From contig NZ_LECT01000044.1 in NCBI RefSeq assembly GCF_001027925.1, positions 124,001 to 188,000 on the forward strand: 64,000 nucleotides of DNA, read 5' to 3'. Positions 56,237-64,000 of this stretch are shown in pieces (the stretch's first letter is position 1; the number at the start of each line of letters is the position of its first letter). This stretch comes from Rhodopirellula islandica. Lineage in GTDB: Bacteria > Planctomycetota > Planctomycetia > Pirellulales > Pirellulaceae. The position numbers and the translations under genes are program-made. The notes under the pieces are model-generated. The model was not told where the DNA came from. It made no database searches and worked only from the letters and a program-made list of their open reading frames with translations.

Positions 56237-57691
56237 TCACACCAACTCGTTGATGACATGTCCATGGACATCAGTGAGACGGCGATCAATTCCATCGTGG
56301 CGGAACGTCAGCTGTTTGTGGTCGATCCCCAATTGGTGCAGGATCGTGGCATGAATGTCGTAGACTTGCGTGGGGTTCAAACGGTCCAACGGCTTGTATC
56401 CCCACTCGTCTGATTCGCCGTGGGTGACGCCGCCGCGAATGCCACCCCCGCACATCCAATTGGTGAATACGTACGGGTTGTGGTCCCGTCCCTTGCTCCC
56501 TTGGGTGCTGGGCATTCGGCCAAACTCCGTGGTCCAAAGCACAATCGTGTCTTCCAGCATCCCGGTTCGTTTCAGGTCTTTCAGCAACGCTGCGGTTCCG
56601 ACTGCCATTCCACTTGCCAGTGGTCGGTGATCGCGCTCGATATCCTCGTGCGAATCCCAGTTGCGTCGTGGGAAACCATTGTCGTTTCCAGACCAAATCT
56701 GTACGAAACGAACCCCGCGTTCGAGCAATCGACGGGCGATCAAACACTTGCGTCCAAAATACTCTGCCTCCTCGGCGGGATTGATCTTGTCGGGATACGT
56801 GGCCCCCATCCGATCCAATCCGTACATCTTCATCGTCTCCGCACTTTCGCCCGAGATGTCCAACGCTTCGGGTGCACTCAACTGCATTGCCGCCGCCAAT
56901 TCGTAAGATCGAATCCGAGCCTCCAACCGTGAGTCGCCAGGATGTTGCTCCAGATGGCGACGGTTCATTCGTTCGAGCACCGCCAGGCCATCACGGTCCC
57001 CTGCAGCGGTCACAAAATCGGCGCGGGCCGTCAGGTCCTCAATAGGATTGGCTCGTTGCGGAAAGATAGTTGTCCCCTGCGCACTGGCGGGCAGGAACGC
57101 GGAACCCCAGTTCTTGGGTCCGTTGCTGGCAAAGCCACGGTGATCGGGCAACACAACAAAAGTCGGCAGGTTCTCGTTGATCGAACCCAGCCCATAGCTG
57201 ACCCATGCTCCCATGCCGGGGAATCCGGGACGTTGGAAACCCGTTGCTTGCAGGTAAGTGGCCTGCGAATGAACGCCTGTTTTGCCCACCATGTTGTGGA
57301 CAAAGGCCATGTCGTCCACACAATCGCCCAAGGGTGCCACCACCTCACTCAGTTGCTTGCCTGAACTTCCATACGGCGCAAACTTGAAAGGCGATTTCAT
57401 CCACGGCCCCAAGCCATTTTGGAACGCTTCGACCGGTTCACCGAAGTCCGATTGCTGGCCGTGAAGCTTTTCCAGCAACGGTTTGTGATCCCACAGGTCG
57501 ATTTGGCTGGCTCCACCGGCCATGAACAACTGCACCACGCGCTTTGCTCTGGGCGGATGATGCAGCACTTCGACAGCGCGTCCGCTGGCCGATTGAGCTT
57601 CGCTTTGTAGCATGGCCGCCATTGCCAACGCACCAAAGTTGGTGCCTGCCTGACGGAGGAATTCTCGTCGACTTTGCATGGGTACGTTCAA
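56237..57691 (-). CDS. DUF1501 (sulfatase-fold) protein, Tat-exported
   Basis: The protein has 484 residues. A Tat signal (QSRREFLRQAGTNFGALAMA) is followed by the DUF1501 domain: VQLFMAGGASQIDLWDHKP, then GLGSINENLPTFVVL, and DTIVLWTTEFGRMPSTQGSK with GRDHNP. The alkaline-phosphatase-like fold is known for this family but its reaction is not established. It overlaps the upstream DUF1553 gene by 4 bp (ATGA), the usual planctomycete pair. The two proteins probably act together outside the cytoplasm, perhaps on polysaccharides or sulfated compounds. Confidence 0.88.
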   Translation of the reverse strand: MNVPMQSRREFLRQAGTNFGALAMAAMLQSEAQSASGRAVEVLHHPPRAKRVVQLFMAGGASQIDLWDHKPLLEKLHGQQSDFGEPVEAFQNGLGPWMKSPFKFAPYGSSGKQLSEVVAPLGDCVDDMAFVHNMVGKTGVHSQATYLQATGFQRPGFPGMGAWVSYGLGSINENLPTFVVLPDHRGFASNGPKNWGSAFLPASAQGTTIFPQRANPIEDLTARADFVTAAGDRDGLAVLERMNRRHLEQHPGDSRLEARIRSYELAAAMQLSAPEALDISGESAETMKMYGLDRMGATYPDKINPAEEAEYFGRKCLIARRLLERGVRFVQIWSGNDNGFPRRNWDSHEDIERDHRPLASGMAVGTAALLKDLKRTGMLEDTIVLWTTEFGRMPSTQGSKGRDHNPYVFTNWMCGGGIRGGVTHGESDEWGYKPLDRLNPTQVYDIHATILHQLGIDHKQLTFRHDGIDRRLTDVHGHVINELV

Positions 57692-60651
57692 TCCACAAAC
57701 ACGAATTCAGTCAGGTTGAATAAGATCCGGCACAGATTCTGCAAACCATGGTCATCGGCGTAGGCCACCAATTCATCGCGTTCGGCCGGTGTCGAAACTC
57801 GTTGGCAAAGCAATCGCATCGCCCGCTCCACTTGACCGGGAAGATTGTCGCTCTCCAATTCCAGTCGTTTTGCAAACGCTTCGGCCATCACCAAATTGAA
57901 CTTGTTGTTCATCAATGAAAGCGCCTGCAACGAGGTCAGCGTTTCATTGCGACGCGGGGTACTCTGCGATGAGTCGGCACAATCGAGTGTCGTCAGAAAG
58001 GGATTGGGTTGCGACCGAGCGATGAACCGATAGATGCTGCGGCGATGGGATCGTTCGTCGCTCGGGTCAAACTTGTGATATTCAAAGTGTGGTGAATGCT
58101 CGGTCTTCGACAAAGCAAACAGATAGAAACCTGGTCCACCCATCGTTGTGTCCAGCGTCCCACTCACCGAAAGGATGGAATCACGCAGCTCTTCGGCCGA
58201 AAGCCGGCGTCGGTTGGCCCGCCACAAAAATTGGTTGCTGCCGTCGATCGCGGAATTCGCGGGGTTGTCTGCCGACGTCTGTTGATACGTGTTGCTGGTC
58301 ACGATCATCCGGTGCAGGGTCTTCATCGATTGACCCCCGTCACGAAACTCGACCGCCAACCAATCGAGCAATTCGGGATGGGTCGGTTCAGCACCCATGC
58401 GACCAAAGTCATTGGGTGTGGCGACGATTCCCTGACCAAAGTGGTACTGCCAAATGCGATTCACGATCGAACGCCAAACCAAGGGATGTTCTCGATCAGT
58501 CAACCAGGTGGCCAACTTCGCTCGACGCTCGGCTTCATTGAGGCTCGCATCGAATTGCCACTGAGAATCGCTGGACAACGGAATCACGCCGGGCACCGCA
58601 GGGTCACCGGGAAGCGAAACCTCCCCGCGATGAAGCACAAACACCTCTCTTGGCTTGCCTCCGGTTGGCTTGAAATTTCCCTGGCTCGAAAAATCGGTCG
58701 CGGCCGCATACACCGTTTGCTGCGGTGGCAGGGAGGACAACAGAGACTCAGCCTCCGCGGTCTTCCGCTTCGCATCGCTGCGTCGCGCGACAAGTTCGGG
58801 AGTGGTCACCGCGGCAAGGATAGCATCCCGCTTCCGGGTTGCTTCAGCGATCCGGCGGGTTGCCTCCGGGTCTCCGATACGCGGCCATTTGTCGTCCGTC
58901 AAATTCTGACGACGCCAACGAATGGGGGCTTCGATCGAATCAAGTGAATCGACCGTTGCGCCGATCGCGACGTTCCGGCCACCGGACACGACTCGCAGTT
59001 CCGCGAGTGCGAAGTGGAAATCGGATTTGCGTTCGTTGAGCCGAGTCGCGGTGACACGAACCCGACGAACAGGCTGGTTCTCGAGCGCAAACTCGACCGG
59101 CATCAATCCCGGATTGGGAAAGTCATCCTCGCGAACTTCATGAAGGATGCTCCGGTTGCCAGCGTCATCGAACAACTCAATCTTGAACCGCTTGGGGAAT
59201 CCGAACCCTGCGCCGATCTTGTTGAAGTCGTCGTCGCAGGCATGCAGCACGATTCGCGATGCCAACACTTCCGACTTCAGTTTCACCTCAACCCATTTTT
59301 CTGAATCCTCCGTGGCAGCGATCTCACTGTGGTAACCATGTTCCACCACCTTGATCGGCTTCAAGTTTTTGTTCAGCGTGTTGATCTGTGTCGTCAGCTC
59401 AGCCAACTCGGTGCCCCCTGCCGCTGCAAGCTCGTCTTCCACACTCTTTTGCTGAGCCTTGGCCTTCGACACCTGATCTCGCAACTGCTGGCGTCGTTGA
59501 GCGACATTCGGATCAGCATCAAACGTTCGATCGGCGCGATCGACGGCGGCGAAGACCGCTTGCATGCCGTAGTATTGCTGCTGCGTGATCGGATCAAATT
59601 TGTGGTTGTGGCACCGCGCGCACTGGACCGTCATGCTGCAAAACGTATTGAATGCCCCCGAGACCATGTCGTCACGATCAAGGTTGCGGGCCACTTTGCC
59701 ATCCAGCTTGGATTCCGGCACCTCCACATGACCGATGAAGTCCCACGGACCCGCGGCAATGAAACCCAATCCCAGCGTGCCATCAGCGGTTCCAGGAAAC
59801 AGCACATCTCCCGCGATCTGCTCCTGAACAAATCTCGCGTACGGTTTGTCTTCATTGAAAGATCGAATCACATAGTCGCGATAAGGCCATGCATTGGGAC
59901 GCAGTTTGTCTTTGTCATAACCATTGGAATCGGCGTATTTGGCGACGTCCAACCAATGCCGCGCCCATCGCTCCCCGTAGTGTTCCGATTCCAGCAACCG
60001 GTCCACCAGTTTCTCGTAAGCCTTCTCGTCGGAATCGGGGTCGCTCACGTAATGTTCGACCTCCACTGGCGTGGGAGGCAATCCGATCAGATCGTAAGTG
60101 AGACGACGAATCAGCGTCCGGCGGTCGGCGGGCGGAGAATACGTGAGCCCCTTGTTCTTCAGAGTCCGGAGTACAAATTGGTCGATCGGAAATCTTGCCC
60201 AAGGATCGTCCAACTGGGGAATCGAAGGCCGTGAGTTCGGCTGAAACGACCACCAATCGAAGTTGTCGACCAAGGCTTCTTCCACCATGAAACCATCCGG
60301 CCAAGTCGCACCCTGGTCGATCCATTTCGCAATCGCGTCGATCTCCGCTGCGGTCAATGGATCCGCATCCTTGGGCATCTCCGCCTTGCCCCCTTCCGGC
60401 GAGATCAAATCCAGCAAATGACTCGCTGCGGAATCACCTGGTTCGACAAATCCGTCGGCAAAAAAGGCCGCGGACTCTTGCACCGAAAACCCTCCTTTGG
60501 CCGTCTCGCCCGCGTGACAAGACAGGCACCGCCGTGCCAGCAGCGGAGCGATTTGCAGTTCAAACTGATCGTCAGCTTCCTCGGCCTCAACCCTTCCAAT
60601 TGAGAGGCCGCTTGCGACCCAGATCAAGAGCAGCATCCACCAAATCGCCAT
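57688..60651 (-). CDS. DUF1549/DUF1553 protein with planctomycete cytochrome C domain
   Basis: The protein has 987 residues from the ATG at 60651 (MAIWWMLLLIWVASG); a TTG eight codons upstream is possible. After a signal peptide comes the PSCyt1 haem motif CLSCH (with KGGFSVQE), then DUF1549 (PIDQFVLRTLKNKGLTYSPP, with RRLTYDLIGLPPT). A second CxxCH (QCARCHNHKFDP) follows, then a discoidin-like insert and DUF1553 (REHPLVWRSIVNRIWQYHFG). It is typical of the secreted, haem-containing planctomycete family linked to breakdown of complex organic matter, although its function is unproven. It is co-translated with the DUF1501 gene. Confidence 0.9.
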   Translation of the reverse strand: MAIWWMLLLIWVASGLSIGRVEAEEADDQFELQIAPLLARRCLSCHAGETAKGGFSVQESAAFFADGFVEPGDSAASHLLDLISPEGGKAEMPKDADPLTAAEIDAIAKWIDQGATWPDGFMVEEALVDNFDWWSFQPNSRPSIPQLDDPWARFPIDQFVLRTLKNKGLTYSPPADRRTLIRRLTYDLIGLPPTPVEVEHYVSDPDSDEKAYEKLVDRLLESEHYGERWARHWLDVAKYADSNGYDKDKLRPNAWPYRDYVIRSFNEDKPYARFVQEQIAGDVLFPGTADGTLGLGFIAAGPWDFIGHVEVPESKLDGKVARNLDRDDMVSGAFNTFCSMTVQCARCHNHKFDPITQQQYYGMQAVFAAVDRADRTFDADPNVAQRRQQLRDQVSKAKAQQKSVEDELAAAGGTELAELTTQINTLNKNLKPIKVVEHGYHSEIAATEDSEKWVEVKLKSEVLASRIVLHACDDDFNKIGAGFGFPKRFKIELFDDAGNRSILHEVREDDFPNPGLMPVEFALENQPVRRVRVTATRLNERKSDFHFALAELRVVSGGRNVAIGATVDSLDSIEAPIRWRRQNLTDDKWPRIGDPEATRRIAEATRKRDAILAAVTTPELVARRSDAKRKTAEAESLLSSLPPQQTVYAAATDFSSQGNFKPTGGKPREVFVLHRGEVSLPGDPAVPGVIPLSSDSQWQFDASLNEAERRAKLATWLTDREHPLVWRSIVNRIWQYHFGQGIVATPNDFGRMGAEPTHPELLDWLAVEFRDGGQSMKTLHRMIVTSNTYQQTSADNPANSAIDGSNQFLWRANRRRLSAEELRDSILSVSGTLDTTMGGPGFYLFALSKTEHSPHFEYHKFDPSDERSHRRSIYRFIARSQPNPFLTTLDCADSSQSTPRRNETLTSLQALSLMNNKFNLVMAEAFAKRLELESDNLPGQVERAMRLLCQRVSTPAERDELVAYADDHGLQNLCRILFNLTEFVFVD

Positions 60652-60718
60652 TCGGTTTGTTTCTGGCAACAACAATCTTTCGGCTTTCGTTTGGGGAAAG
60701 GGAAGGCTGCTCTTCTGT

Positions 60719-60779
60719 CAGAACCCAGTGTTCCCGGCTGGGTCTGTTTCAGAACCCAGTTCCCGGCTGGTCTGTTTTG
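60719..60779. repeat. Two tandem copies of a 30-31-bp repeat
   Basis: CAGAACCCAG(TG)TTCCCGGCTGG(G)TCTGTTT occurs twice in a row with small differences, upstream of the DUF1553 gene. No gene is present in 60652-61036 apart from this and the neighbouring hairpin repeat. Confidence 0.55.
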
Positions 60780-60841
60780 CTGGACAACGACTTGCAGCCT
60801 GTTGATTTGAGCAGGTACGCAAGAATGATTGGGTCGAATCC

Positions 60842-60930
60842 TGTGAGCCGTTTGGCGTTCACCCCGGTTGAGTGCGGGAACCGTGGCTAACGCCAGGCGG
60901 CTCACATACCCGATGACATCTGCGTACCGG
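60842..60930. repeat. Palindromic pair of REP-like repeats
   Basis: TGTGAGCCG..TGGCGTT (60842-60869) and its inverse ending AACGCC..CGGCTCACA (60879-60906) form a 28-bp imperfect stem with a 9-base loop. From 60886 the sequence follows the same consensus as 50784-50828, ending CTGCGTACCGG. Confidence 0.6.
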
Positions 60931-61036
60931 TTTAGTCAGCCGGAACGCGATAGCGTCCAGTTCGTCTCTGGTAACCGTGGGCTAGCGTCCGACGGCTGAT
61001 CGTTCAATCTTTGAAACTTATTCAATCAACAGTCTG

Positions 61037-61987
61037 CTACATTTCGTTTTGGTAGATCGTGGAAGGGGTGATCCCGGCCTCGGACAGGAGCGAGCCGATC
61101 CGCTCCGTTTCGGATGGCTGCAGTTTCATCAGCGGCGGTCGCACATGGGCGGCATCGAGTCGGCCCAGCAACACGAGCGCCTCCTTCATGCGGTTGTGCA
61201 TGTCGAGCAGTGGATCGGAGTAAAAGGCACGGACCGTTGGATAAATCCGATCGTTGATGGATCGGGCTGCTTGCAGGTCGTTCCTCTGCACAGCTTGGAA
61301 CAGGGCGACTTGCAGATTGGCAATGACACTGCCGGCGCCGGACAGCAATCCGTCACAACCCAGCACCAAGGAACTGAGCAACCACATGCTGTGCGTCGAA
61401 AGCACCTTCACTGGGCAGTCCAAGGCGTGCAATTCGCGAATATGACGCTCGTGCAGGACAGGATCGTTGCACCAATCCTTGATCGCTCGGATCGAAGGGA
61501 ACTCGGCGCAGAGCTTGAGCAGGTCGTCCAGCGGATAGCCAAGCCCTCCCGAGATTGGATACTGAAACAGGATCAAGGGAAGCTCGGTCGACTCGGCGAT
61601 CGCATTCAGGTGGGCTCGGGCACACTCCGGTTTCTGCTGGCCGCCCATGGTCAGCACCTCGGAGGGAAACACCAGCAGTGCTGCCGCTCCGGCGGCGGAG
61701 GCCATCGTGGCCAGTGCAGCCGCTTCACGGGTGTTGCCGGTGTGAATGCCGGCGACCAACGGCAGCTTTCCAGCCAGTTCATCATGGGCAATCTCAATGC
61801 CGCGTTGCTGCTCTTCGAAGCTCAGAGCGTGCACCTCGGCAGCGTGTCCATTGACCGTGATGGCGGTGATGCCCTCGACGCCGGCGAGATCACGGAGGTG
61901 ACGGCGATAGGCAGGTTCGTCCATTTCCAGATCGGAATCGAACGGCATCAAACAAGCGGGAATGACGCCTGTGGGATCGAATTGCAT
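61037..61987 (-). CDS. DapA-family lyase/aldolase (dihydrodipicolinate synthase-like)
   Basis: The protein has 316 residues, the normal size for a DapA/NanA TIM barrel. Visible are the N-terminal GVIPACLMPFDSD, the substrate-pocket GITAITVNGHAAE in place of the usual GTTGE, the catalytic-type Tyr in ILFQYPIS and the Schiff-base Lys in AIKDWC. The Tyr and Lys support an active class I aldolase, but the altered GTTGE position suggests a substrate other than aspartate semialdehyde, perhaps a sugar acid. The gene lies between two DUF1501/DUF1553 loci, hinting at sugar degradation. Confidence 0.82.
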   Translation of the reverse strand: MQFDPTGVIPACLMPFDSDLEMDEPAYRRHLRDLAGVEGITAITVNGHAAEVHALSFEEQQRGIEIAHDELAGKLPLVAGIHTGNTREAAALATMASAAGAAALLVFPSEVLTMGGQQKPECARAHLNAIAESTELPLILFQYPISGGLGYPLDDLLKLCAEFPSIRAIKDWCNDPVLHERHIRELHALDCPVKVLSTHSMWLLSSLVLGCDGLLSGAGSVIANLQVALFQAVQRNDLQAARSINDRIYPTVRAFYSDPLLDMHNRMKEALVLLGRLDAAHVRPPLMKLQPSETERIGSLLSEAGITPSTIYQNEM

Positions 61988-62142
61988 CGAAGTTGCTCTT
62001 TGGGGGGGCCTGCTGTTTTGTCTCGGCTGAATCTGGAGTCACCTGCGAGACAGGGTTCCAGATCGCGTGCCACCGGCTCATCCAACATCTCGGTTCATCC
62101 GGGTTCGTCGTGGCAGATCGTCACAACGTTTGCGGTGCCCTA

Positions 62143-63432
62143 TCAGGACGCGAACAATTCGCGGATGGGTTGGCCCTGATCGGTCAACGGAACCGGCCGA
62201 TCACCGGCGTAAAGATTCTTGCTGTAATCGATTCCAAGTGCAGCACAAATCGTGGCGAAGAAGTCAGGAACCCCGACTGGGTTGGAGACGATCTTCTTCG
62301 AAAGTTCGTCCGTTTCACCATAAGCACCACAGTGTGCCAATCCACCGCCCGCCAGCACACAACTGAATGCGGAACCTTGGTGACCGCGACCTCCACCACT
62401 GTCAAACTCCGGTGGACGACCGAATTCAGACGTGATCACAATCAACGTTTTATCGAGCAGCTTCTTTGCTTCGAGGTCCATGATCAGAGTCGAAACAGCG
62501 GTGTCCAGCTCCTGGATCAGCTTGTGTTGATTGACGATTCCACTGTTGTGGACATCCCAACCCGCTCCATTCAAAAAATTCAGGTTGTGACTGACTTCGA
62601 TGAACCGCACACCACTCTCAACCAGCCGACGACTCAACAAACAGCGTTGACCGAACTCACCCCCGTAGCGGTTCCGCAGGTCATCCGGCTCGCCATCCAA
62701 CTGAAAGACGCGTGTGAAGTCTGGACCACTCAACTTCATGCTCTGTTCAATCGCCGACTCATAGTCCAAGAACTTCGAGATTTTGCTCTGCCCTCGACTG
62801 TTTTTCAGCGTGGCAAGGAACTGCTCGCGGCGTGTTTGACGGTCATTGGAAATGCCATCGGGACGCGACAAGCCAGCGGGGGCACGTCCGGTTTCGGTGA
62901 GGTACAGGTAACCATGTTTCGAGCCCAGAAAACCAGGACCACGAGTCACGTTGGGATAGCCGATCAGCACGTAGGGAGGTGCGTCTTCGTTGACGGGGCC
63001 CCGCTCATGCGCAACCAAAGATCCCAGCGAAGGATAGGTGACTGTGCCGCTGATCGCGCGACCGGTGTGCATCCGATTTGTTGCGGCGGCGTGTTCATCG
63101 ATGACATCGTGATTCACGGTCCGAACCGCTGTGACGCGGTCCATCACCTTGGCCGTTTCTGAAAGATGCTCACAAACCTGAACCCCTTCAACAGCCGTGT
63201 CGATCACATCGTAGTAACCTCCGGCTTTCTTCGCTTTTGGATCTCCCTTGGCCTTGGGATCAAACGTATCAATCTGCCCCATTCCGCCCCCGAGCCAGAT
63301 CGAGATGACATGCTCGGCTTTCCCTTGCAATCGTTCTCCCACCCCATTCGCGGTTGCGATCGGAGCCAGGCTGACGGCACCGGCCGCCGCGGCACTGCTG
63401 GCAAGAAACTGGCGTCGCGTGGAATTGCTCAT
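62143..63432 (-). CDS. DUF1501 protein, Tat-exported (second copy)
   Basis: The protein has 429 residues, with a Tat signal ([20 protein letters not shown]). The domain has [20 protein letters not shown], then [15 protein letters not shown], and [20 protein letters not shown] with GRGHQGSAF. It shares its fold but not close sequence with the one at 56.2 kb. The start of a DUF1553 gene read in the same direction at the window end makes this a second DUF1501/DUF1553 pair. The role is unproven. Confidence 0.87.
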   Translation of the reverse strand: MSNSTRRQFLASSAAAAGAVSLAPIATANGVGERLQGKAEHVISIWLGGGMGQIDTFDPKAKGDPKAKKAGGYYDVIDTAVEGVQVCEHLSETAKVMDRVTAVRTVNHDVIDEHAAATNRMHTGRAISGTVTYPSLGSLVAHERGPVNEDAPPYVLIGYPNVTRGPGFLGSKHGYLYLTETGRAPAGLSRPDGISNDRQTRREQFLATLKNSRGQSKISKFLDYESAIEQSMKLSGPDFTRVFQLDGEPDDLRNRYGGEFGQRCLLSRRLVESGVRFIEVSHNLNFLNGAGWDVHNSGIVNQHKLIQELDTAVSTLIMDLEAKKLLDKTLIVITSEFGRPPEFDSGGGRGHQGSAFSCVLAGGGLAHCGAYGETDELSKKIVSNPVGVPDFFATICAALGIDYSKNLYAGDRPVPLTDQGQPIRELFAS

Positions 63433-63528
63433 GGTTCATCCTGGGGAAGGATTGGTGGGGAGTGGTTTTCTACTTGAGTGACCCGACACGTTACGTTCTG
63501 TCGATTGAGTGTTGACATGAAAATCATA

Positions 63529-63580
63529 ACCCGACGCGTGAGCGAGGGACCCCATCGAATTCCTCGCTCACGCGCCGGGT
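63529..63580. repeat. Long hairpin repeat between the DUF1501 and DUF1553 genes
   Basis: ACCCGACGCGTGAGCGAGG (63529-63547) pairs with CCTCGCTCACGCGCCGGGT (63562-63580), a 19-bp stem with one mismatch and a 14-base loop. Similar GTGAGCGAGG hairpins are common intergenic repeats in planctomycetes. It could also stop or process the operon transcript. Confidence 0.6.
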
Positions 63581-63618
63581 CACTCAATCAACAGGCCGCT
63601 GCGGGTTGCGTTCTGTCG

Positions 63619-64000
63619 TCAGGGGATCCAGACAAACTGACGATCGTTGACCAGACTCCAAACGACATCTTCATAGACCTCCCGCCACTCTGGCCGGAGT
63701 TGTGGCGCCGGGGCGGGGCCACGAATGATTCGGCGTTGCCATTCGTTTTGGATTTCGTTCGCTTCGGGAACCAAGTGATTCGTCCAGGTGGAGACTGGCA
63801 ACGGGCGATCCACCGGCGGTGGCTGCACTTGGTCAGCTGGCATTTCGCGTTCCTTGAATCCAGACGCCAACACCGGCAAGAGATCCAACTTCTCTTGTGC
63901 GTCTGGATAGCGAGCGAAGAATCGAAGGAACAACGAATCCAATAATGTTTCGGGCGATTTCGCATCCATTGCCAAGCACGCCAGCTCACTCTGATGAGCC
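63619..64000 (-). CDS. DUF1553 protein, C-terminal end; truncated by window edge
   Basis: The frame stays open to the last base, so the gene begins beyond the window. The visible 127 residues match the C-terminus of the DUF1553 family: SELACLAMDAKSPETLLDSL, then RFFARYPDAQEKLDLLP, and EWREVYEDVVWSLVNDRQFV. It should pair with the DUF1501 gene at 62143, as is usual in planctomycetes. The haem and DUF1549 parts cannot be seen here. Confidence 0.72.
   Translation of the reverse strand, partial: AHQSELACLAMDAKSPETLLDSLFLRFFARYPDAQEKLDLLPVLASGFKEREMPADQVQPPPVDRPLPVSTWTNHLVPEANEIQNEWQRRIIRGPAPAPQLRPEWREVYEDVVWSLVNDRQFVWIP

Overview
The window looks like a chromosome segment of a marine planctomycete of the Rhodopirellula/Pirellulaceae type. 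The evidence is the pair of DUF1501 genes next to DUF1549/DUF1553 planctomycete cytochrome C-domain genes, the large share of family-poor secreted proteins, moderately high GC, and abundant short hairpin repeats. No rRNA, tRNA, CRISPR array or complete transposase gene was seen.

Positions 1-24.8 kb form a defence-type island. A DUF2726 nuclease-like gene comes first. It is followed by a minus-strand operon (read from 14.0 kb down to 1.3 kb) encoding a SNF2 helicase, a large type III Mod-like adenine methyltransferase, a type III Res-like helicase-nuclease and a SIR2-like/PIN-like fusion protein. A divergent plus-strand operon encodes an XRE regulator and two PD-(D/E)XK nuclease-like proteins. 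Downstream are decaying or accessory pieces: a NERD-type zinc-ribbon remnant, a GIY-YIG (T5orf172-type) protein, and an unknown gene interrupted by a 120-bp element. A 1945-residue protein then combines a transglutaminase-like region, DUF4011, a superfamily 1 helicase, a Vsr-like nuclease and DUF3320. The seven-gene divergent locus with the SIR2-PIN gene is the best candidate for an undescribed system.

Positions 24.9-26.7 kb hold a Na+/H+ antiporter and a small acidic protein. Positions 27.3-47.7 kb form a metal-resistance island. Its first part has a His-rich leader protein, an HME-RND adaptor and pump, a His-rich lipoprotein, a DUF3147 protein and a TolC protein. Its second part is a copper/silver CusB-CusA system with several Cys-rich or YHS-like metal-binding proteins, a DUF305 protein, a CsoR-type Cu(I) repressor, a multicopper oxidase and a second TolC. 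Two sites of the form ATACC-N7-GGTAT lie exactly at the promoters expected for this CsoR.

Positions 47.7-50.9 kb are gene-poor and repeat-rich. They contain a remnant of a second copy of the defence nuclease, a roughly 197-bp tandem array of hairpins, a frameshifted lipoprotein gene, and a 308-bp MITE-like element (24-bp inverted ends, 9-bp target duplication) inserted inside another repeat. The rest (50.9-64 kb) holds a large YfhO-like membrane protein, a PEGA lipoprotein, a methyltransferase, an anti-sigma-like membrane protein, two DUF1501/DUF1553 pairs (the second cut by the window edge) and a DapA-family lyase/aldolase.
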